From Candolleomyces eurysporus (taxonomy: Eukaryota > Basidiomycota > Agaricomycetes > Agaricales > Psathyrellaceae), in contig JANBPK010000779.1 in the NCBI GenBank assembly GCA_027579435.1, forward strand, positions 54,601 through 118,600: a DNA stretch of 64,000 bases, read 5' to 3'. Below the pieces are notes generated by a model. The model did no database searches. It was not told where the DNA came from and saw only the letters and a program-made list of their open reading frames with translations. Positions 1-12,417 of this stretch are shown here, in pieces. The position numbers and the translations under genes were made by a program. The stretch's first letter is position 1, and every line of letters starts with the position of its first letter.

Positions 1-530
1 AGCCAATCGTGGGCCCAATGATCCTTCCCCCTCCCAGAAGTAATCTCGGTTTCTTGCAAGTGCTCACCGGTCATTCACCGTTCACATGTCTGGTAGTCAG
101 GCTACCATACAGAGACAGCGATCAAAGGTTTATTAACGCAGTCCGGGAGAACAGTTACGAGTATGTCAAGTTAGATGAAGAAACAAGGGAGACCGTTCGT
201 ACGATTCAATATCCGGACATGAAAAACCGGCTCCCGCGAACTTTCTTCGAAGGCGTTTCCGCACAATTCATGGCGGCACAGGTTTTTCTCCTCAGGCCCA
301 AACATCTGACGCAAACTTGTTGAGCTCAAGGAAGTTGAACAACCAGTTTGAATCTCCGCTCGATGCGAGGCTCACGGTGTCGGACTCAGTTCATTGGGGG
401 CTGACCCGGGCGACGGGTATTGTCAAAGTCAAGATCTCAAGATACAAATTGGCTCCTGACAGACGAAGAAATCGTATCAGGAGACCAGCTGTCGAATTCT
501 TCGGCGCCAGAGACGAACGTAGCTGAAGCG
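1..530 (+). CDS. Unrecognised reading frames, possibly the 3' part of a gene starting left of the window
   Basis: Two consecutive + strand frames (to about 320 and 317-526) read through charged sequence such as RDSDQRFINAVRENSYEYV and KLDEETRETVRT. This looks more coding than random, but I recognise no domain and there is no clear start. They may be exons of one gene entering from the left, or chance frames. Positions 530-987 hold nothing I can name; this stretch is probably shared 3' flank of this region and of the transporter that ends at 988. Confidence 0.2.
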
Positions 531-987
531 CCCGCTGTCAATTAGTGGCGCTAATTGGAAAGTTGCTGCCTCTCGCCTGCAATTTTCCAGCAGCCATCTT
601 TGACCTCATATTGGTCACAGAGCTGCAAGGGCTCCGTCGTAGCGTCTGATGCGACTCGCTATCTTCCAATTCAAGTTTCCGCCATCTTGAAGAGTGGCAA
701 TGCCTTCGTCGGCATGTGCAATTGCGAGTCCCAACGGACAGTCGGCATCAGATTGCCTGAAGACCTTTGGAATGGAAGTTTGCAATGAGCTAGCGCTTTT
801 TTTATTATTTTTGAAGTCTGCGGCATCTCGAACAGCTTTTCAAAGTTGACTGTTGAAAGGCAAAGTTCAATTAATTTGCCTTTGTTTGAGATTGTAGATC
901 CAGTAAATTTCAACGCCGCGACTCATCGGAACTCTAAAGTCGAGTAGCTTGAAGCAAGTTTAAAACTATGTATGAACAATACGGGAT

Positions 988-2658
988 TTAGCCCGTTTTT
1001 GCCTTTAGGTCCCTCCAGAGTCCCATAAACAACACGGCGCCAATACCGATGAAGGCGATCTCCAATCCTACATAGTTCAGCATGCCAATCTTCACGCCCG
1101 CTCCACCCCAGATGGCCCCTGTCACGCGTCCGGTGTAGTAGCTGTATTGAATAACCAGCGAGGTTCTACCGTTCCACGAGGGAGGAAGCTGCTTGCTGAG
1201 CAAGCTAACCGGGGCCGTGCTTGCCAAATTGAATCCCAACGCGACTGCCCACCAGCACATAAAGACGCCGGGATACGTGATCCTGTCCGTCCTCAGCAAA
1301 GCCAGGAAGGTGAGGAGTGCCGACAACCCAAGGAACGATCCAAACGCGAGAATGTGACGATCCTGCGTACGCTGCGCGAGGTAGAGATTGAAGAGGAGGA
1401 ATGGGAAAGCTGCGATTCCACCCAAAGCAATAAAGTTGCCCGCTGCGAAGGGTGACCAGTCAAGTTCTGGTGCATCTTGGCCAAATACAGGTAGATTGGA
1501 TTCCCAAGCTCCCAAGATGAAGAAGCACGTCATGGCAAACCAACACATGCATGCCACAACGCCCCACTGCGCCCATGTCATCTCGAATGAATCTGTCGAC
1601 GAGGAATCTTCTTGGTCCTGAGTCACCACAGTTACTTCGCCGTCTTGCTTTTCTTGGGTCTTCTCTCCCAATTTTTGTTGTTGCGTTTGTGAAGAGGTGA
1701 CAGTGGCGGCGGAGTTGGAGGTGCTGCTGCGTTCTTCGTCCTCCATCGGAACATCCTCGAACCACACCGTAACGCAGATCCAAAATAGCGCCCAAACCCC
1801 CGCCATTATCCAGCCAGGACTTGTAAAGCCGTTGAATATACGATTATTGAACCCGATTTTGTATAGAACGCCTCCAACAAAGGGACCAACGCTCATACCA
1901 AGACCTTGGCCCATGACGAGGAGGCTTGCGAGCGTAGTCCGCCTCCGTACTCCAACGATCCGTGCATCGGAGCAATACCGCTTGCAATACATCCAAAACG
2001 TGAACGCAAGACCGCTAACCATTCTCCCGATGAGAATGAGATACAGGAATCCGGCTGGATATGCGCAGGCATAGAGTATGTGGCCTACAATAGATGCGCC
2101 GCAGCTGATGTGAAGGGGCANTTTTATATCCACCTAAAGGAAGGAAGAAAACGCGTTGGCTTTTGCTCTATCCGTCGACAGATCGTGACGTATGATGACG
2201 GACGTACCTCGATCATATCTGAGCATGGGTAAGAGGGCGAGCCCCGAGAAGAGGGTAGGAATACCGATTACTATTCCGGAGAACGTGGATGTTCCTCCCA
2301 AGTAATGTGCATATTCGTGTGATGCGGAAACGATAATGAAGAACGAGATCTGTTTAAGACTTCAGTCCTCTGGACAAAATACAGAGATGATAACACGACG
2401 TACCTGCAGCAGGACATTCGCAGAAACCACAAGAATCAGAGACGCTTTTGGTGGCAGCTTGAGCTCTTCTGCATCCAGGCTGACACGAGCATCCTGGTCA
2501 GCGACACTGCTCGCTGGCGCTGGCAGAGTTCCGGCCTTCGAGGCAGGACTGGCGTTATCTGGCTGCCTGCTCGAGAGCTCGATAGCAGAAGACACTGAGT
2601 CGTGCTCGTGCTCCTGTATTCTTCTAGATTCGCGGACCGACATGGCAGAGGATGGCAA
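988..2658 (-). CDS. Major facilitator superfamily transporter
   Basis: Predicted integral membrane transporter of the major facilitator superfamily, substrate unknown. Three exons read on the minus strand: about 2658-2404 (start MPSSAMSVRESRR, cytoplasmic N-terminus, then first helix ASLILVVSANVLLQ), 2349-2208 (helix 2 region with GGTSTFSGIVIGIPTLFSG) and 2133-988. Both introns begin GTACGT and end in AG. The third exon carries LILIGRMVSGLAFTFW, then RRRTTLASLLVMGQGLGMSVGP and FVGGVLYKIGF, typical of helices 4-5 of MFS drug:H+-antiporter-like and MFSD8-like proteins. An acidic, Ser/Gln-rich central loop (VPMEDEERSS onward) separates the two halves, followed by six further hydrophobic segments, ending LKAKTG. 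Estimated length is about 510 aa, normal for the family. An N at 2121 lies just inside exon 3. The start could instead be the internal ATG five codons downstream (MSVRES). Family assignment is firm; transported substrate is not. Confidence 0.85.
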
Positions 2659-2699
2659 GAAACACCTCGAACATCATCCGAGCAGAGTTTTTTATCTAT

Positions 2700-4560
2700 G
2701 ACTTGCCAGTCGTACCGCGTGCATCGTGTGATGCCCCTGAGTATAGGCCATGCCCGCCGGAACGGGAAGAGGAGCTGGGGCGATGGCTGGAGGGGCAAGC
2801 CAAGTCCGACTGTGTTCCGTGCGCTTTCCGGGCTCAGCGACCGAAGCTCCGCTCCGCTTCTTGATGCCCTTGATTTCACCATGCAGAATTCAGAAAAATA
2901 AATGCTCATGGAGTTCCATGTCGAATTGAATGAAATCGAGCTTGGTGAGCTCCTTTATGAACTGACGAAAAGTACATACGCAGCAGCATTGTGGGGAGGC
3001 CAGGAAGCCTACAGTCGGGGTTTTCGGTCCAGGCCTAGTAAGCAAGATATGAGAAGACGAAATTTGCCTGGAATGACCTTCGCGGTCTTCCGCTTTACGG
3101 CAATCGCAGCTCTCGTGCACATAGTAGACGGTGCCAGGTAACACGAGGTGTCTAACTTTATCTATTCGTGACCAACATGACGAGAGACTGTGGATGAGCG
3201 TCGTTATCGGACTCTCGTAGAATTCCCACTCGCAGTCAAAACAACCCAGGAACCCTAGGCATTGCAGCTGTCTGTTCTCTGTCCCTCAAGAACAGCCGGA
3301 GATCAGGACGCTAGCGCTTAACTTTTCTTTATCTTTCCTTCCGAGTCGGTGACCACCTGCCATGGAATTTATACTCAAAACTTCCAAGGCACCGGCCATT
3401 TATCCACCCCGTTTACTTCATAGCATTCAATTCCCATTTCGCCATCGTGAGGTTTTTTGGCACAATTGCTTCATATTGCCTTCAAACGAAGTACTACTAT
3501 AGAGCTACTCGGCAGTACTTAGTCGAACGTAACTATATCTCGCCCGAATAACCATATGTGCATCGTGTGTCACACTCCGAAAATCGGCGGAGATATAGAC
3601 GAGCGAGGACACCGATGCGGAGCCTCTGTAAATAAGAGAGGATAACTGGCAGAAAGGGAGAATCGGCAGCTAGAACTTCAGCCAACTGAGCGGATCAGAA
3701 GTGCACGAGCATGGCGACAACAGTGGGTGATATCAATACGCGAAAACGTGTATATATAATAGGGAAAAACATCTGGCGACACGCTACGATATAATACGAC
3801 AAAAGCAGAGAACATGTACACGATACTACTAGAAGGGGGCCTACTCCCCGCAGTACGCACGCAGGTGCACCGAGTGGGTAGGGTAGGTAAGATGATTGGG
3901 TGGATAGGTGCATAAAGGTATACGTATACATGCAGGGACAACACACAGAGGACATGAACCAAGGGAAGGACGAGAATAGTTACGGAAACGCTGGTAAGAT
4001 ACGGATGGATGCATGTGCAAAGAGGAAAGTACGAAACGTATATGAAAACAACAACAGCAGAAAGCCGGGATGTTGGACCCCATGGCTGAGAGAGAGAGGC
4101 AGAGAGAAAGAGCGCGATGGTACAATGAAAAGCGAGAGAGAGAGACGGAGATAGGCAGTGATGATCAGGACGGAAAAAAGAGTGGAAAGAAAAGAGAAAT
4201 CTGGATGGGATGGGATGGGATGGAGGAGGAAACAGGAAATGAGAATGGAGGAAAATGGGAGAAGGGGAAGGAGAGAAGCACAATCTAGTCCAACCAAGGA
4301 GACCGATACCGAGACGAGAAGAGAAGGAAATCAACACAAGCCCAAAAAACAAAAAGGCAAGAAAATCGAAGAAAAGAAGAAATCGGAGCGGAAGGGAACT
4401 GAGAGAGAAAGGGAGAAGGAGAAGGAAACAACCACGCGTCAATCCAACGGCGTCATACAAACACATTATCCGCCTGAATCCTTCCACAAAGAAGAAGAAA
4501 CCAAAACGATTCCGGTATCACGAGCAAGAAAGCCACGCTGCATCCTCGTTTGCAATACGC
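2700..4560. other. Intergenic region with purine-rich low-complexity tract
   Basis: No convincing gene. 2700-3300 is the probable upstream region of the MFS gene. About 4080-4440 is a strongly purine-biased stretch on the + strand (gagagaga, gaagaagaaa, gggatgggatggga runs), so its complement is pyrimidine-rich. It lies just past the stop of the WOPR gene and would be transcribed as CU-rich 3' UTR or terminator DNA. The long frames across it encode only low-complexity Arg/Glu/Lys or Ser/Leu/Phe text and are discounted. Confidence 0.5.
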
Positions 4561-4577
4561 AGCACGCACTCGCTCGT

Positions 4578-6062
4578 TCATTTCTGTTCCGTAGTCGGCG
4601 TGATGGGTGCGGTGCTCCCACTAGGTGCCGGAGCCCGCTGAGATAATACAGGTGCTTGAGGCAGCGAAGGCGGTGGTTGCTGTGGTGGGTAGCCCGGGGC
4701 CGGGGGTGGTGCTGGGTACGGCCATCCAGCAGCCGGTGGTCCTGGATTATACGGCGCGTACGACGGGTGAGATTGATGCGGTGGGGGATAATAGTATGAC
4801 ACGGTGGTAGGCGAACGGGAAGAATCTTGAACTGGTGATACCTGTGGCGGTTGGCTAGCCGGGTAGTTGGGATATCCGTATTGTGGCACGACGTGTTGAG
4901 AATTCATAGGCTGTGCTACCGGTGGTGCGTAACCAGGCTGAGGGTACATTGGTGCGTTGACATGAGGAGGATAAGTGGGCGGCGGATGCGGAGGGAAGTA
5001 AGTGTACTGGGAAGGATACGACGAAGGGGCGGCTTGCGTTGTGTTGGGATCGGGCGAGTACAGTTGCGCGGGAGGAGCTGGAGGAATCGAAGAGGTCGAA
5101 GATTGAGGAGTCGAAAGAACAATGGCACCCGATGTGGCCTCTGGAGTGGGTGCAGGCGTTGCAGAGGAAGAAGCAATTGATGGATCGGGATGTTTGGTTT
5201 TCTTTTTTNGGGGGACGAGATTGGTACGGTGCAGACCTCTTTGGGCGTTTGATTGGGTTATCGTGAAGAATGCTCGGAGCAGCTTGATTAGGGTTGCTTG
5301 AGGATGGAGAATCCAATTCGTCTCCCTCGCCACGATAGCGAAGGACGCCATCATGCCCAGCCTCTACTTTCGGCGGATTCCTGAAATGCGTCTTGTCCAG
5401 GTATTCGGCACTGATTTCCAGTGAAGCGAGCTCTGGGAGGGACGACGGCGATCGCAATCGCCCATTCTCAACATCTTCGATCTTGTAATATGAAATTAAA
5501 TGTTGCGCGACGCCTCCAATTGTCAAGGAAAATGTCTTGGGGCCTAGTCAGTCTGAGAAAATCGGGNAAAAAAAATGGTATGCACCTTTTTCATGAGTCC
5601 GTCGGGCTTGAACTTGTAGCTGTTGGTGAGACTGCCCAGAAGGGTGCGTTCCCTATGTTTATCGATGCCTACGCCCGTGACTTCGGATTTGGGCCTGCTG
5701 AGGGTGCCATCCGGCTTCAATATCTCGGAATCGTCGGGTTCAGCGCGAGCGTTGCGATTCCCTCTTTTGTCGGTTTCGCGGTAGAGCAAGAAGTTGCCCA
5801 GTATTCGGCTGGGGCTCCAGAAGAGGCCGTCCGTCCATCGCTTGATGCCGCTTTCATCCTCGTCGAAGACAAAAACAGAACCCGACGTGATCATCTTGCG
5901 CTCTGCATCGACGAGCCGACGGGTGACCCGTGGAATGAGCCCCCTGCGGGCAGCCTCGAGGATGAGAAGAGCGTCGCCGGTGGTTTCGATCCAGCCTGAC
6001 CAGGGAGGCTCCGTCCAGGCGGTGGGTGCCTGCTGGCTGGTGGCCTGGTGGGCCGCGGACAT
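4578..6062 (-). CDS. Gti1/Pac2 family (WOPR domain) transcription regulator
   Basis: Nuclear DNA-binding regulator of the Gti1/Pac2 family (Wor1/Ryp1/Sge1 relatives), known in fungi for control of morphology, development and secondary metabolism. Exon 1 (6062-5586) encodes the first WOPR box: GWIETTGDALLILEAARRG, ERKMITSGSVFVFDEDESG, KRWTDGLFWSPSRILGNF and LTNSYKFKPDGLMKK. A 50 bp intron (donor GTGCAT, acceptor CAAG) joins it to the second box from 5535: TFSLTIGGVAQHLISYYK, then LASLEISAEYLDKTHF and RNPPKVEAGHDG. The remainder is a long Pro/Tyr/Ser/Gln-rich tail ending TPTTEQK, as usual for these proteins. At N5209 the frame changes: upstream reads NPIKRPKRSAPYQSRP, downstream reads KTKHPDPSIASSSATP. 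Both look genuine, so the N probably hides a wrong homopolymer length rather than a real frameshift. A second N (5567) is in the intron. Promoter side is the 1.5 kb gene-free stretch to 7.6 kb. Confidence 0.93.
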
Positions 6063-7560
6063 GGTGGCTGGGCTGCATGGTGGTGGTCAACGACGTTCAT
6101 AGAAGGGAGAGGGAGGGGATATTGGGAACAAGCAATAGAGTTTAGATCCAGACTTAAGGTTGGCTCACCTGGCTGTAGAATTGCGGACTCGAGAAATTTC
6201 TGGGAGCGCTGTGGAGGCGATTTGGACCCCGCTCACGCCAATCTGCCAGTTTGGTTGGCGTGCCGGCGTGCTTTTGCGCGCTTTTCACTCGGTTTTCTCT
6301 AAAATACTATTGAACGCCGTTCGAATACGGTCCTCCAGGCCTCCCAGTCACTGTCAGAGAGATAAAGCACCCAGAAACGAACGAACAACGAGGCGCAGAC
6401 CAGCCAATTTAGAGTTTCCACCTGCCTTGTGGCGCTGACTAAGCTGTTTCCATGTTGTCTCCGCCCACATTTTCGTCCTGCTCATTCTCCGACTAAACGC
6501 ACTTTAAATTTCATTTTCTGCTCGGACCCTGTTTCGTGCCTCTCTCACCGTCAATCGAACCGGGGTACCTGTGCAGCGTCGAGGCCCCAGTTTCTCCGTC
6601 GTTCAGCCATCGGAGTCGCCGCCGCTGCACGATCAGCGGCCAACGCCTCCTTCGACGTCCCCAAGGTCCTCACTGCGAGCGATCACGCCGCTGACCACGC
6701 ATCGCCCCGTGCTCGACGTATGCTCGTGGCCTGTAGCCTTTCTGTTCAGGCAGTGATAACGATATGATCTTCCCACCGAATTCCGATGTCTGCAGAATCG
6801 AGAACAGGGAGACGTCGAATTGTCGTTGAACGTTGAAACGGTTCGACCGACAGTGCAACTGATCTGGTTCACCCGTCTGTATGTTCCCCAATCTATCCCA
6901 CAACTCTCAACATGCCGAAATGCCTCATTTGTCGGTGATCGCCCGCAACCCTTTACGTCGAGCAACGAGGCTTTCCCATTGCCTTCTTCCAAGTATGGAA
7001 GCCCTCACGTACTCAGGAAGGTACAGAAGCTTTCGCGAGTTCGCATTTCCGCTCGGTCGTCGGTTCACGCTGCAGATTAAGAAACTGTCATGTGGACCCC
7101 CAATCTTGATCCATGTCGACCTGTCTATGAAAATTGAAACTTCGCCTGTCCCACGTCGTCCAACATTAGGGACATTTTGGCAGCAGTCAGAGGGAAGAAC
7201 TCTTCAGGAATACGGATGATGATTCCTCCGTCTCACCTCCGTGGCATATTCTGGATTGATACCATCTGTAGAACACTTGGTGCCTTCTTGGTCCTCTGCC
7301 GAGCCCGTCCTCGAATTCTGTTGTCCTTTTAAGATCCCCACAAAGATCGATTTTCGCCGTTATCATCTGCGTTTGTATTGGGGCCTCAGGCTCGGAACGA
7401 CGTAATAGGCAACACAGGCGCCTCGTCTGTATTCAATCCTTACCCCCTCGGTCAATTTAGGGCTTATTCTTATTTATCCAGAGTGGCACGGTGCCTTCAT
7501 TCTCCAGAAGTCCAGACAGGCGCTGTCTTGGCCTAGATTTTTAGCAAAGACACTCAGCTT
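6063..7560. other. Long gene-free interval, likely regulatory
   Basis: About 1.5 kb between the divergently oriented WOPR regulator (start 6062, minus) and the WSC/copper radical oxidase gene (start 7615, plus). Frames here are short and share no recognised motif. Pyrimidine-rich segments occur around 6420-6620. Long upstream regions are common for WOPR regulators, which often control their own transcription; that is inference, not visible here. Confidence 0.4.
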
Positions 7561-7564
7561 TTGC

Positions 7565-7572
7565 TATTTAAA
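7565..7572 (+). promoter_or_regulatory. TATA-like element of the copper radical oxidase gene
   Basis: TATTTAAA lies 43 bp before the proposed start codon at 7615 and is the only TATA-like string in the last 100 bp. The very short implied leader makes this a tentative call. Confidence 0.3.
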
Positions 7573-7614
7573 CTTGGTCGGGAGCACCTTCCTCTTCCCC
7601 AAGCCTCTGGAACA

Positions 7615-10600
7615 ATGTCTCTCTCAAGAGCACTGTCCGTGGCGGTAGCCCTGCCCCTCATTCCTGTAAGCGCCCCACCAACACCCTATACTATTCCTGG
7701 ACCAATCCTGACCTANCCCCCCAATAGTTTTGTCTTGCACTTGACCACGTTCCTTTACACTCCTTCCGCCATCGTCGCCCCACACTCCCTTCAACACTCC
7801 CTGATGGTTGGTCCTCCCGAGGTTGCGTCTCGTACGTACCCTAATTCCTCTGTGGTGTGGCGTCAGTGCAATTTCTCAACTCTCGCACAGTGACAACACC
7901 AATGGCCGTGCGCTCGTTGGCCCTAGCTACAGCAGCGGCGACTCTATGACCATCGAGTCTTGCATTACCTTCTGCAACATTCATGGTATGTCGTTCGCTG
8001 GTGTCGAAAACTCTGTTAGTATTAGCTTTTGCTCTCAACTCTTCGCTGGCGCTGATAAATTTTTGGGTTTAGGGGGAATGCTGTGAGAATACTTCCTTGC
8101 TTCTTTCATTGCCGCAATCACCACTGACCATCGAGAATTCCCGCACACCCTTCGCTCTTCTCTATCTTGACCCACTTGTCACAATTCAGATTGCGGCAAT
8201 ATTCTGAGCGGCGGAGGCGGCACACCTGCACTTCCTACCGAATGCAACGCAACATGCAGTGGGAACTCTCTCCAGCCATGCGGTGGCACAGATCACCTCA
8301 ACCTGTTCTGGAATGGAGCAGATGCTGCTGAACACTCACAGTCCTTCATCGCGAGAGCGTTCGAGGACTGGGATCCCCTCGGCTGTTATAGGTAAGTCCT
8401 GTGCATATTGATTGATCTCCTCTCTCGAACCCCCGACTTCTTTTACTTCTTCCTCTCGCTCTTCGCTACTCTGAGAAGGTCGTAAAACTGATTTCATTTT
8501 TCTCGACCACGCTTCTTCCCACCCTGTCCAACGGCCGACGTCCAACAGTGACAATGTCAACGGACAACGTGTTCTCACCACCGGAATGGCTGTCGAAGGC
8601 CTCGTATCAACCGAAACGTGCACGGCTGCCTGCTTCAATCACGGATTCCGACTCGCAGGCACCGAATATTCTGGGTATGTGGCCTTCTCTGTCCCCCCAA
8701 TTTTGATCTCGAGAAACTAATGATTCCGATGATCTTCGTACTGCTAACTCATCCTTCCGACGCCTGCCACGACCGACCTCGACTACTGCTAACTACTATC
8801 GGGGCGGCTTCTTCTTCTCATTACCACATGCGCTCCAAATTTCCTTTGTGCCGACGATAAATTGTCCCACTAGTGAATGCTGTGAGTACTTTATAAAAAC
8901 CCTCTCTCGACGAAGTCGAGGGGCAGGGAAAAAAAAAATAATTACCAAGTACCGAATGCTGACCCGGCTTCTCCTCTTTCTCCTAGTCTGTGGCCAGGCC
9001 ATCCTCAATGGTGGCGCCCCCGCTCCAGAAGCGGACTGCAACATGGTCTGTGCGGGGAACCCCAACCAGTTCTGTGGAGGACCTAACCGGCTGAACGTTT
9101 ACAACTACACTGGCACTGACCTCCCTGCCGGACCCGGTGGGGGAGGAGGCGGGGGAGGAGACCCTGTGGGCGGGCCAACGCCTGCCACTGACTTGCCGAC
9201 ACCATGGACTTATGGTGGATGCTGGGTGTACGTGTTATCTCCCATCTGCAGTCNTTTTTTTTGGTTGATCGACCTCAACGTATAATTTTAGTGACAACGC
9301 ATTCGGACGCATTGCACCGGTCGAAAAGGGAGGACGGCCTGACCAGACTGTCGCAACCTGTATCGCACAGTGTGCAGCTGACGGTTACACCCTCGCAGGT
9401 ATCGAATATGCAAGTGAGTCACCACCGTACCTTCATTTCTTCCCGAGAATGACACTGACTTCACTTTGTTAAGATGAGTGCTGTAAGCCCTTCAAGTAGT
9501 TGTGAAGTTTGATTGAAAGATCCTAATTTCGGTTCACCTAGTCTGCGGCAATACTCTCGTCCGGGGCGCTGTTCCCGCTGAAGAATCCACTTGCAACATG
9601 GGCTGCGCTGGAAACAATGCGTATGTCCTCTTTCGTTCGCTTTCGTTCCCCCGCATCCTTTCTTACCTTGTGCGGTTAAATAGACAAGCATGTGGTGGCC
9701 CCGCCCGTCTCTCCGTCTACACTTCCACAGGCGAGGTCGTTGCTCTCCCTGTCCCCGTAGCTCAAACGACAGAACTCCCAGGACAATGGGAATACGCTGG
9801 TTGCTTAGTGTAAGTTCATCGTTTTCGTTATCCGCAAACAGCTAGTCGTTCGATCCAATCTGAACCTAACTGACAGCGAGGCCGTTGGCAAGAGGATTCT
9901 CGAACACCAAATCATCTGGCCCACGAACAACTCGGCCATCGCCTGCATGGAGCAATGCGCAAAATTCGGATATACGGCTGCTGGACTCGAGGTACGTAAC
10001 TCTCCGCCCTACCGAATTGATCGTGGTTCTATACTTAACAAATTCAATTGTCTCGTTCTTTCAGTATGGTGAAGAATGCTGTAAGGAACAATCTACCTGC
10101 CTATCCACCCTAAATTAAGGGGGGATTTTCTTGATCGCGACCGGCTAACCTATCGTTCCTTCTAGACTGTGGTGATGAGACGGACGTTGCAGCCGAGAAT
10201 GGTGTATTCGTGCCCGAATCCCAGTGCAATATCCCTTGCCCTGGAGATCCCTTACACATCTGTGGATCTGGGAACAGATTGACCACCTACTTCTGGAACG
10301 GGGTTTTGAATAACTGGAAGCGTCCTGCGAATACCGGCCGATATGAGGTACGTTGTGCTAGTTTACCAAAGGATCTCGCTGACGATCTCTCTTTTTTCTT
10401 TCTTTTCCTTTCCACAGTTCTTCGGTGAGTACATCATGATTGCTAGCCTATCTCCACTGGTCCGTCAGGGTTAGAAGCTGACTATGATTACGACGATACG
10501 TTTGACGTTTTATAGTTCCTGGGTAAGTCTTCTTACATTCGTGGTACAGTGGGGGTCGTCGACTGAGCTTTTGCCATTGTTATCTCTAGCGTCATCATCC

Positions 10601-12417
10601 CCTTGATCGCAACCGTGGGCGTCAACAACAAGGTCACCTTCCTCGAGAAGCACGGAACGGGGTACGCATCTATTCACTGCCTACACGCAAAGAGATCCAG
10701 CATGTCTAATAAACTGCCTCTCTAGATACCCGAACACCACTGGTGCCTACGAGCTCGACATCAGCCTCGCCCACGACTTTTCCCGAGCATGGCGTGAGAT
10801 GCATGTTAAGACTGACGTCTTCTGCGCTGGTAGCGTGATCCTTCCTGACAAGGCGGGTCGTCAAATCAACGTCGGCGGATGGTCGCTCGAGTCAACCTTT
10901 GGCGTGCGTCTGTACACTCCCAACGGTGTTGAAGGCGTCAACTCCACGAATGACTGGGAAGAGAACTACCCCGCACTCAAGCTGCAACGCGGAAGATGGT
11001 ATCCTACGGCAGCGGTTCTCTCTAACGGGACTATCCTCATTATGGGTGGCCAGATTGGAAGTAACGATCGCCCCGAACCGAGTCTGGAGATCTTGCCGAA
11101 ACCAGCTGGTGGTAGTACCGTGGTTCACCTGGATTGGTTGGAGAGGACGGATCCCAATAATTTGTACCCATTCATCGTCATCTTGCCCAGTACTAACATC
11201 TTCGTCGGTATGTTCACATCCGTCCTACTTTCGACGTTCTTTTTTACTGATATGCTCCCGAAGCTTACTACAATGAAGCCCGCATTCTGGACCCTCACAC
11301 CTTCGAAACCATCAAAGTGCTCCCCAATATGCCCGGAGCCGTCAATAACTGTAAGTCTCTTTCTGACACTCGAACTCTTGCCCCATTAATCTATCCCCTG
11401 CCAGTCCTCGGAGGCCGAACATACCCGCTCGAAGGTGCAGCCGTCCCACTTCCACAACACGCTCCTTATAACGACCCTTTGGAAATCCTCGTTTGCGGTG
11501 GTTCTACCAGCGGCGGTGGATTCGCTATTGACAATTGTGTCCGATCTGCTCCTGAGGCCCAAAACCCAGAGTGGATTATCGAGCGCATGGTAAGTCACTT
11601 TCTTAGCTTCTATCGTTTTCGTCTTTGAAGGCTAATGTCGTGCGCCACCCTATCTAGCCTTCCAAGCGTGTTATGCCTTGCATGGTGTCAATGCCCGACG
11701 GTACTGTCATGATCATGAACGGAGCGCTCCATGGCGAGGCTGGGTTCGGTCTGGCCGAAGATCCTAACCTCACCGCAGTCTTGTACAACCCATACGATCC
11801 TGTCGGCTCGCGGTTCTCCATCCTCAACTCCACCATTGTTGCCCGGATGTACCACTCGGAGGCTACGCTGCTTCCTGACGGACGTGTTCTCGTTTCAGGG
11901 TCTGATCCTCAGACCAACTTCCCTGACGATACCCCGCGATATCCACAAGAATTCCGCATTGAAGTTTACGTGCCTCCGTACCTGAGCGAAGGTCGTACGC
12001 AACCGACATACGATTTGCCTCAGCACGATTGGGCATACGGACAAACCTATTCCATCACCAACGTTCACTTGTTCCATGGTACGAGTGCGAATATGAGGGT
12101 GTCTCTCGTCGGCGGTGCGGTCCATTTTTCAACGATCCAATCTATGTGAACTAATCAACCTTTCAATTGTAGCTACTTCGAGTACCCACGGAAACACTAT
12201 GGGAGCGCGAACAATCTTCCCTGCTTTCCAATGCACAGGCTCCACTTGCACCATCACCGCACCTCGCGATGCTGGTGTCTCGCCTCCAGGATGGCACATG
12301 TTGTTCATCTTGGACGGTCCTACGCCCTCTGTCGCGAAATGGGTCCGCATCGGTGGCGACCCCTCTCGGCTCGGTGAATGGCCTGCCCTTCCTGGGTTCA
12401 CCCCTCCGGGCATGTAA
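7615..12417 (+). CDS. Secreted glyoxal-oxidase-like copper radical oxidase with four WSC domains
   Basis: Extracellular copper radical oxidase (glyoxal oxidase family, AA5_1) predicted to oxidise aldehydes or alcohols to give H2O2 for lignocellulose attack. A signal peptide ([17 protein letters not shown]) is followed by four WSC carbohydrate-binding-type domains. Their starts read [23 protein letters not shown] and WEYAGCL, and they end at [23 protein letters not shown] and LTTYFWNG. They are cut by many introns. After [20 protein letters not shown] comes the catalytic domain. Expected copper/cofactor residues are present: Cys of VFCAGS (10823), Tyr of GRWYPT (11000), Tyr-His of [13 protein letters not shown] (11850-11855) and His of PPGWHMLF (12295). 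The protein ends GFTPPGM. The architecture matches the WSC-bearing cro3-cro5 class of Phanerochaete. Two 7-nt microexons connect WSC4 to the catalytic domain. Ns at 7716 and 9254 fall in introns. Confidence 0.92.
10418..10522 (+). other. Pair of 7-nt microexons
   Basis: Exon TTCTTCG (10418-10424) is bounded by ...CCACAG and GTGAGT. Exon TTCCTGG (10516-10522) is bounded by TTTATAG and GTAAGT. The next exon begins at 10590 after TCTCTAG. Joined between the exon ending GRYE and the exon starting at 10590 they give in-frame E-F-F-V-P-G-V-I-I-P-L, which fits the start of a glyoxal oxidase catalytic domain. No other joining of the local GT-AG sites that I tried preserves the frame. Confidence 0.75.

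Noticed and set aside
1147..2232. Several + strand ORFs of 60-125 codons across the MFS gene
   Set aside because: They are antisense to the exons; only the minus frame shows membrane helices and family motifs.
3678..4646. Overlapping long frames on both strands (up to 269 codons)
   Set aside because: They encode low-complexity text generated by the purine/pyrimidine bias of this DNA, without any domain.
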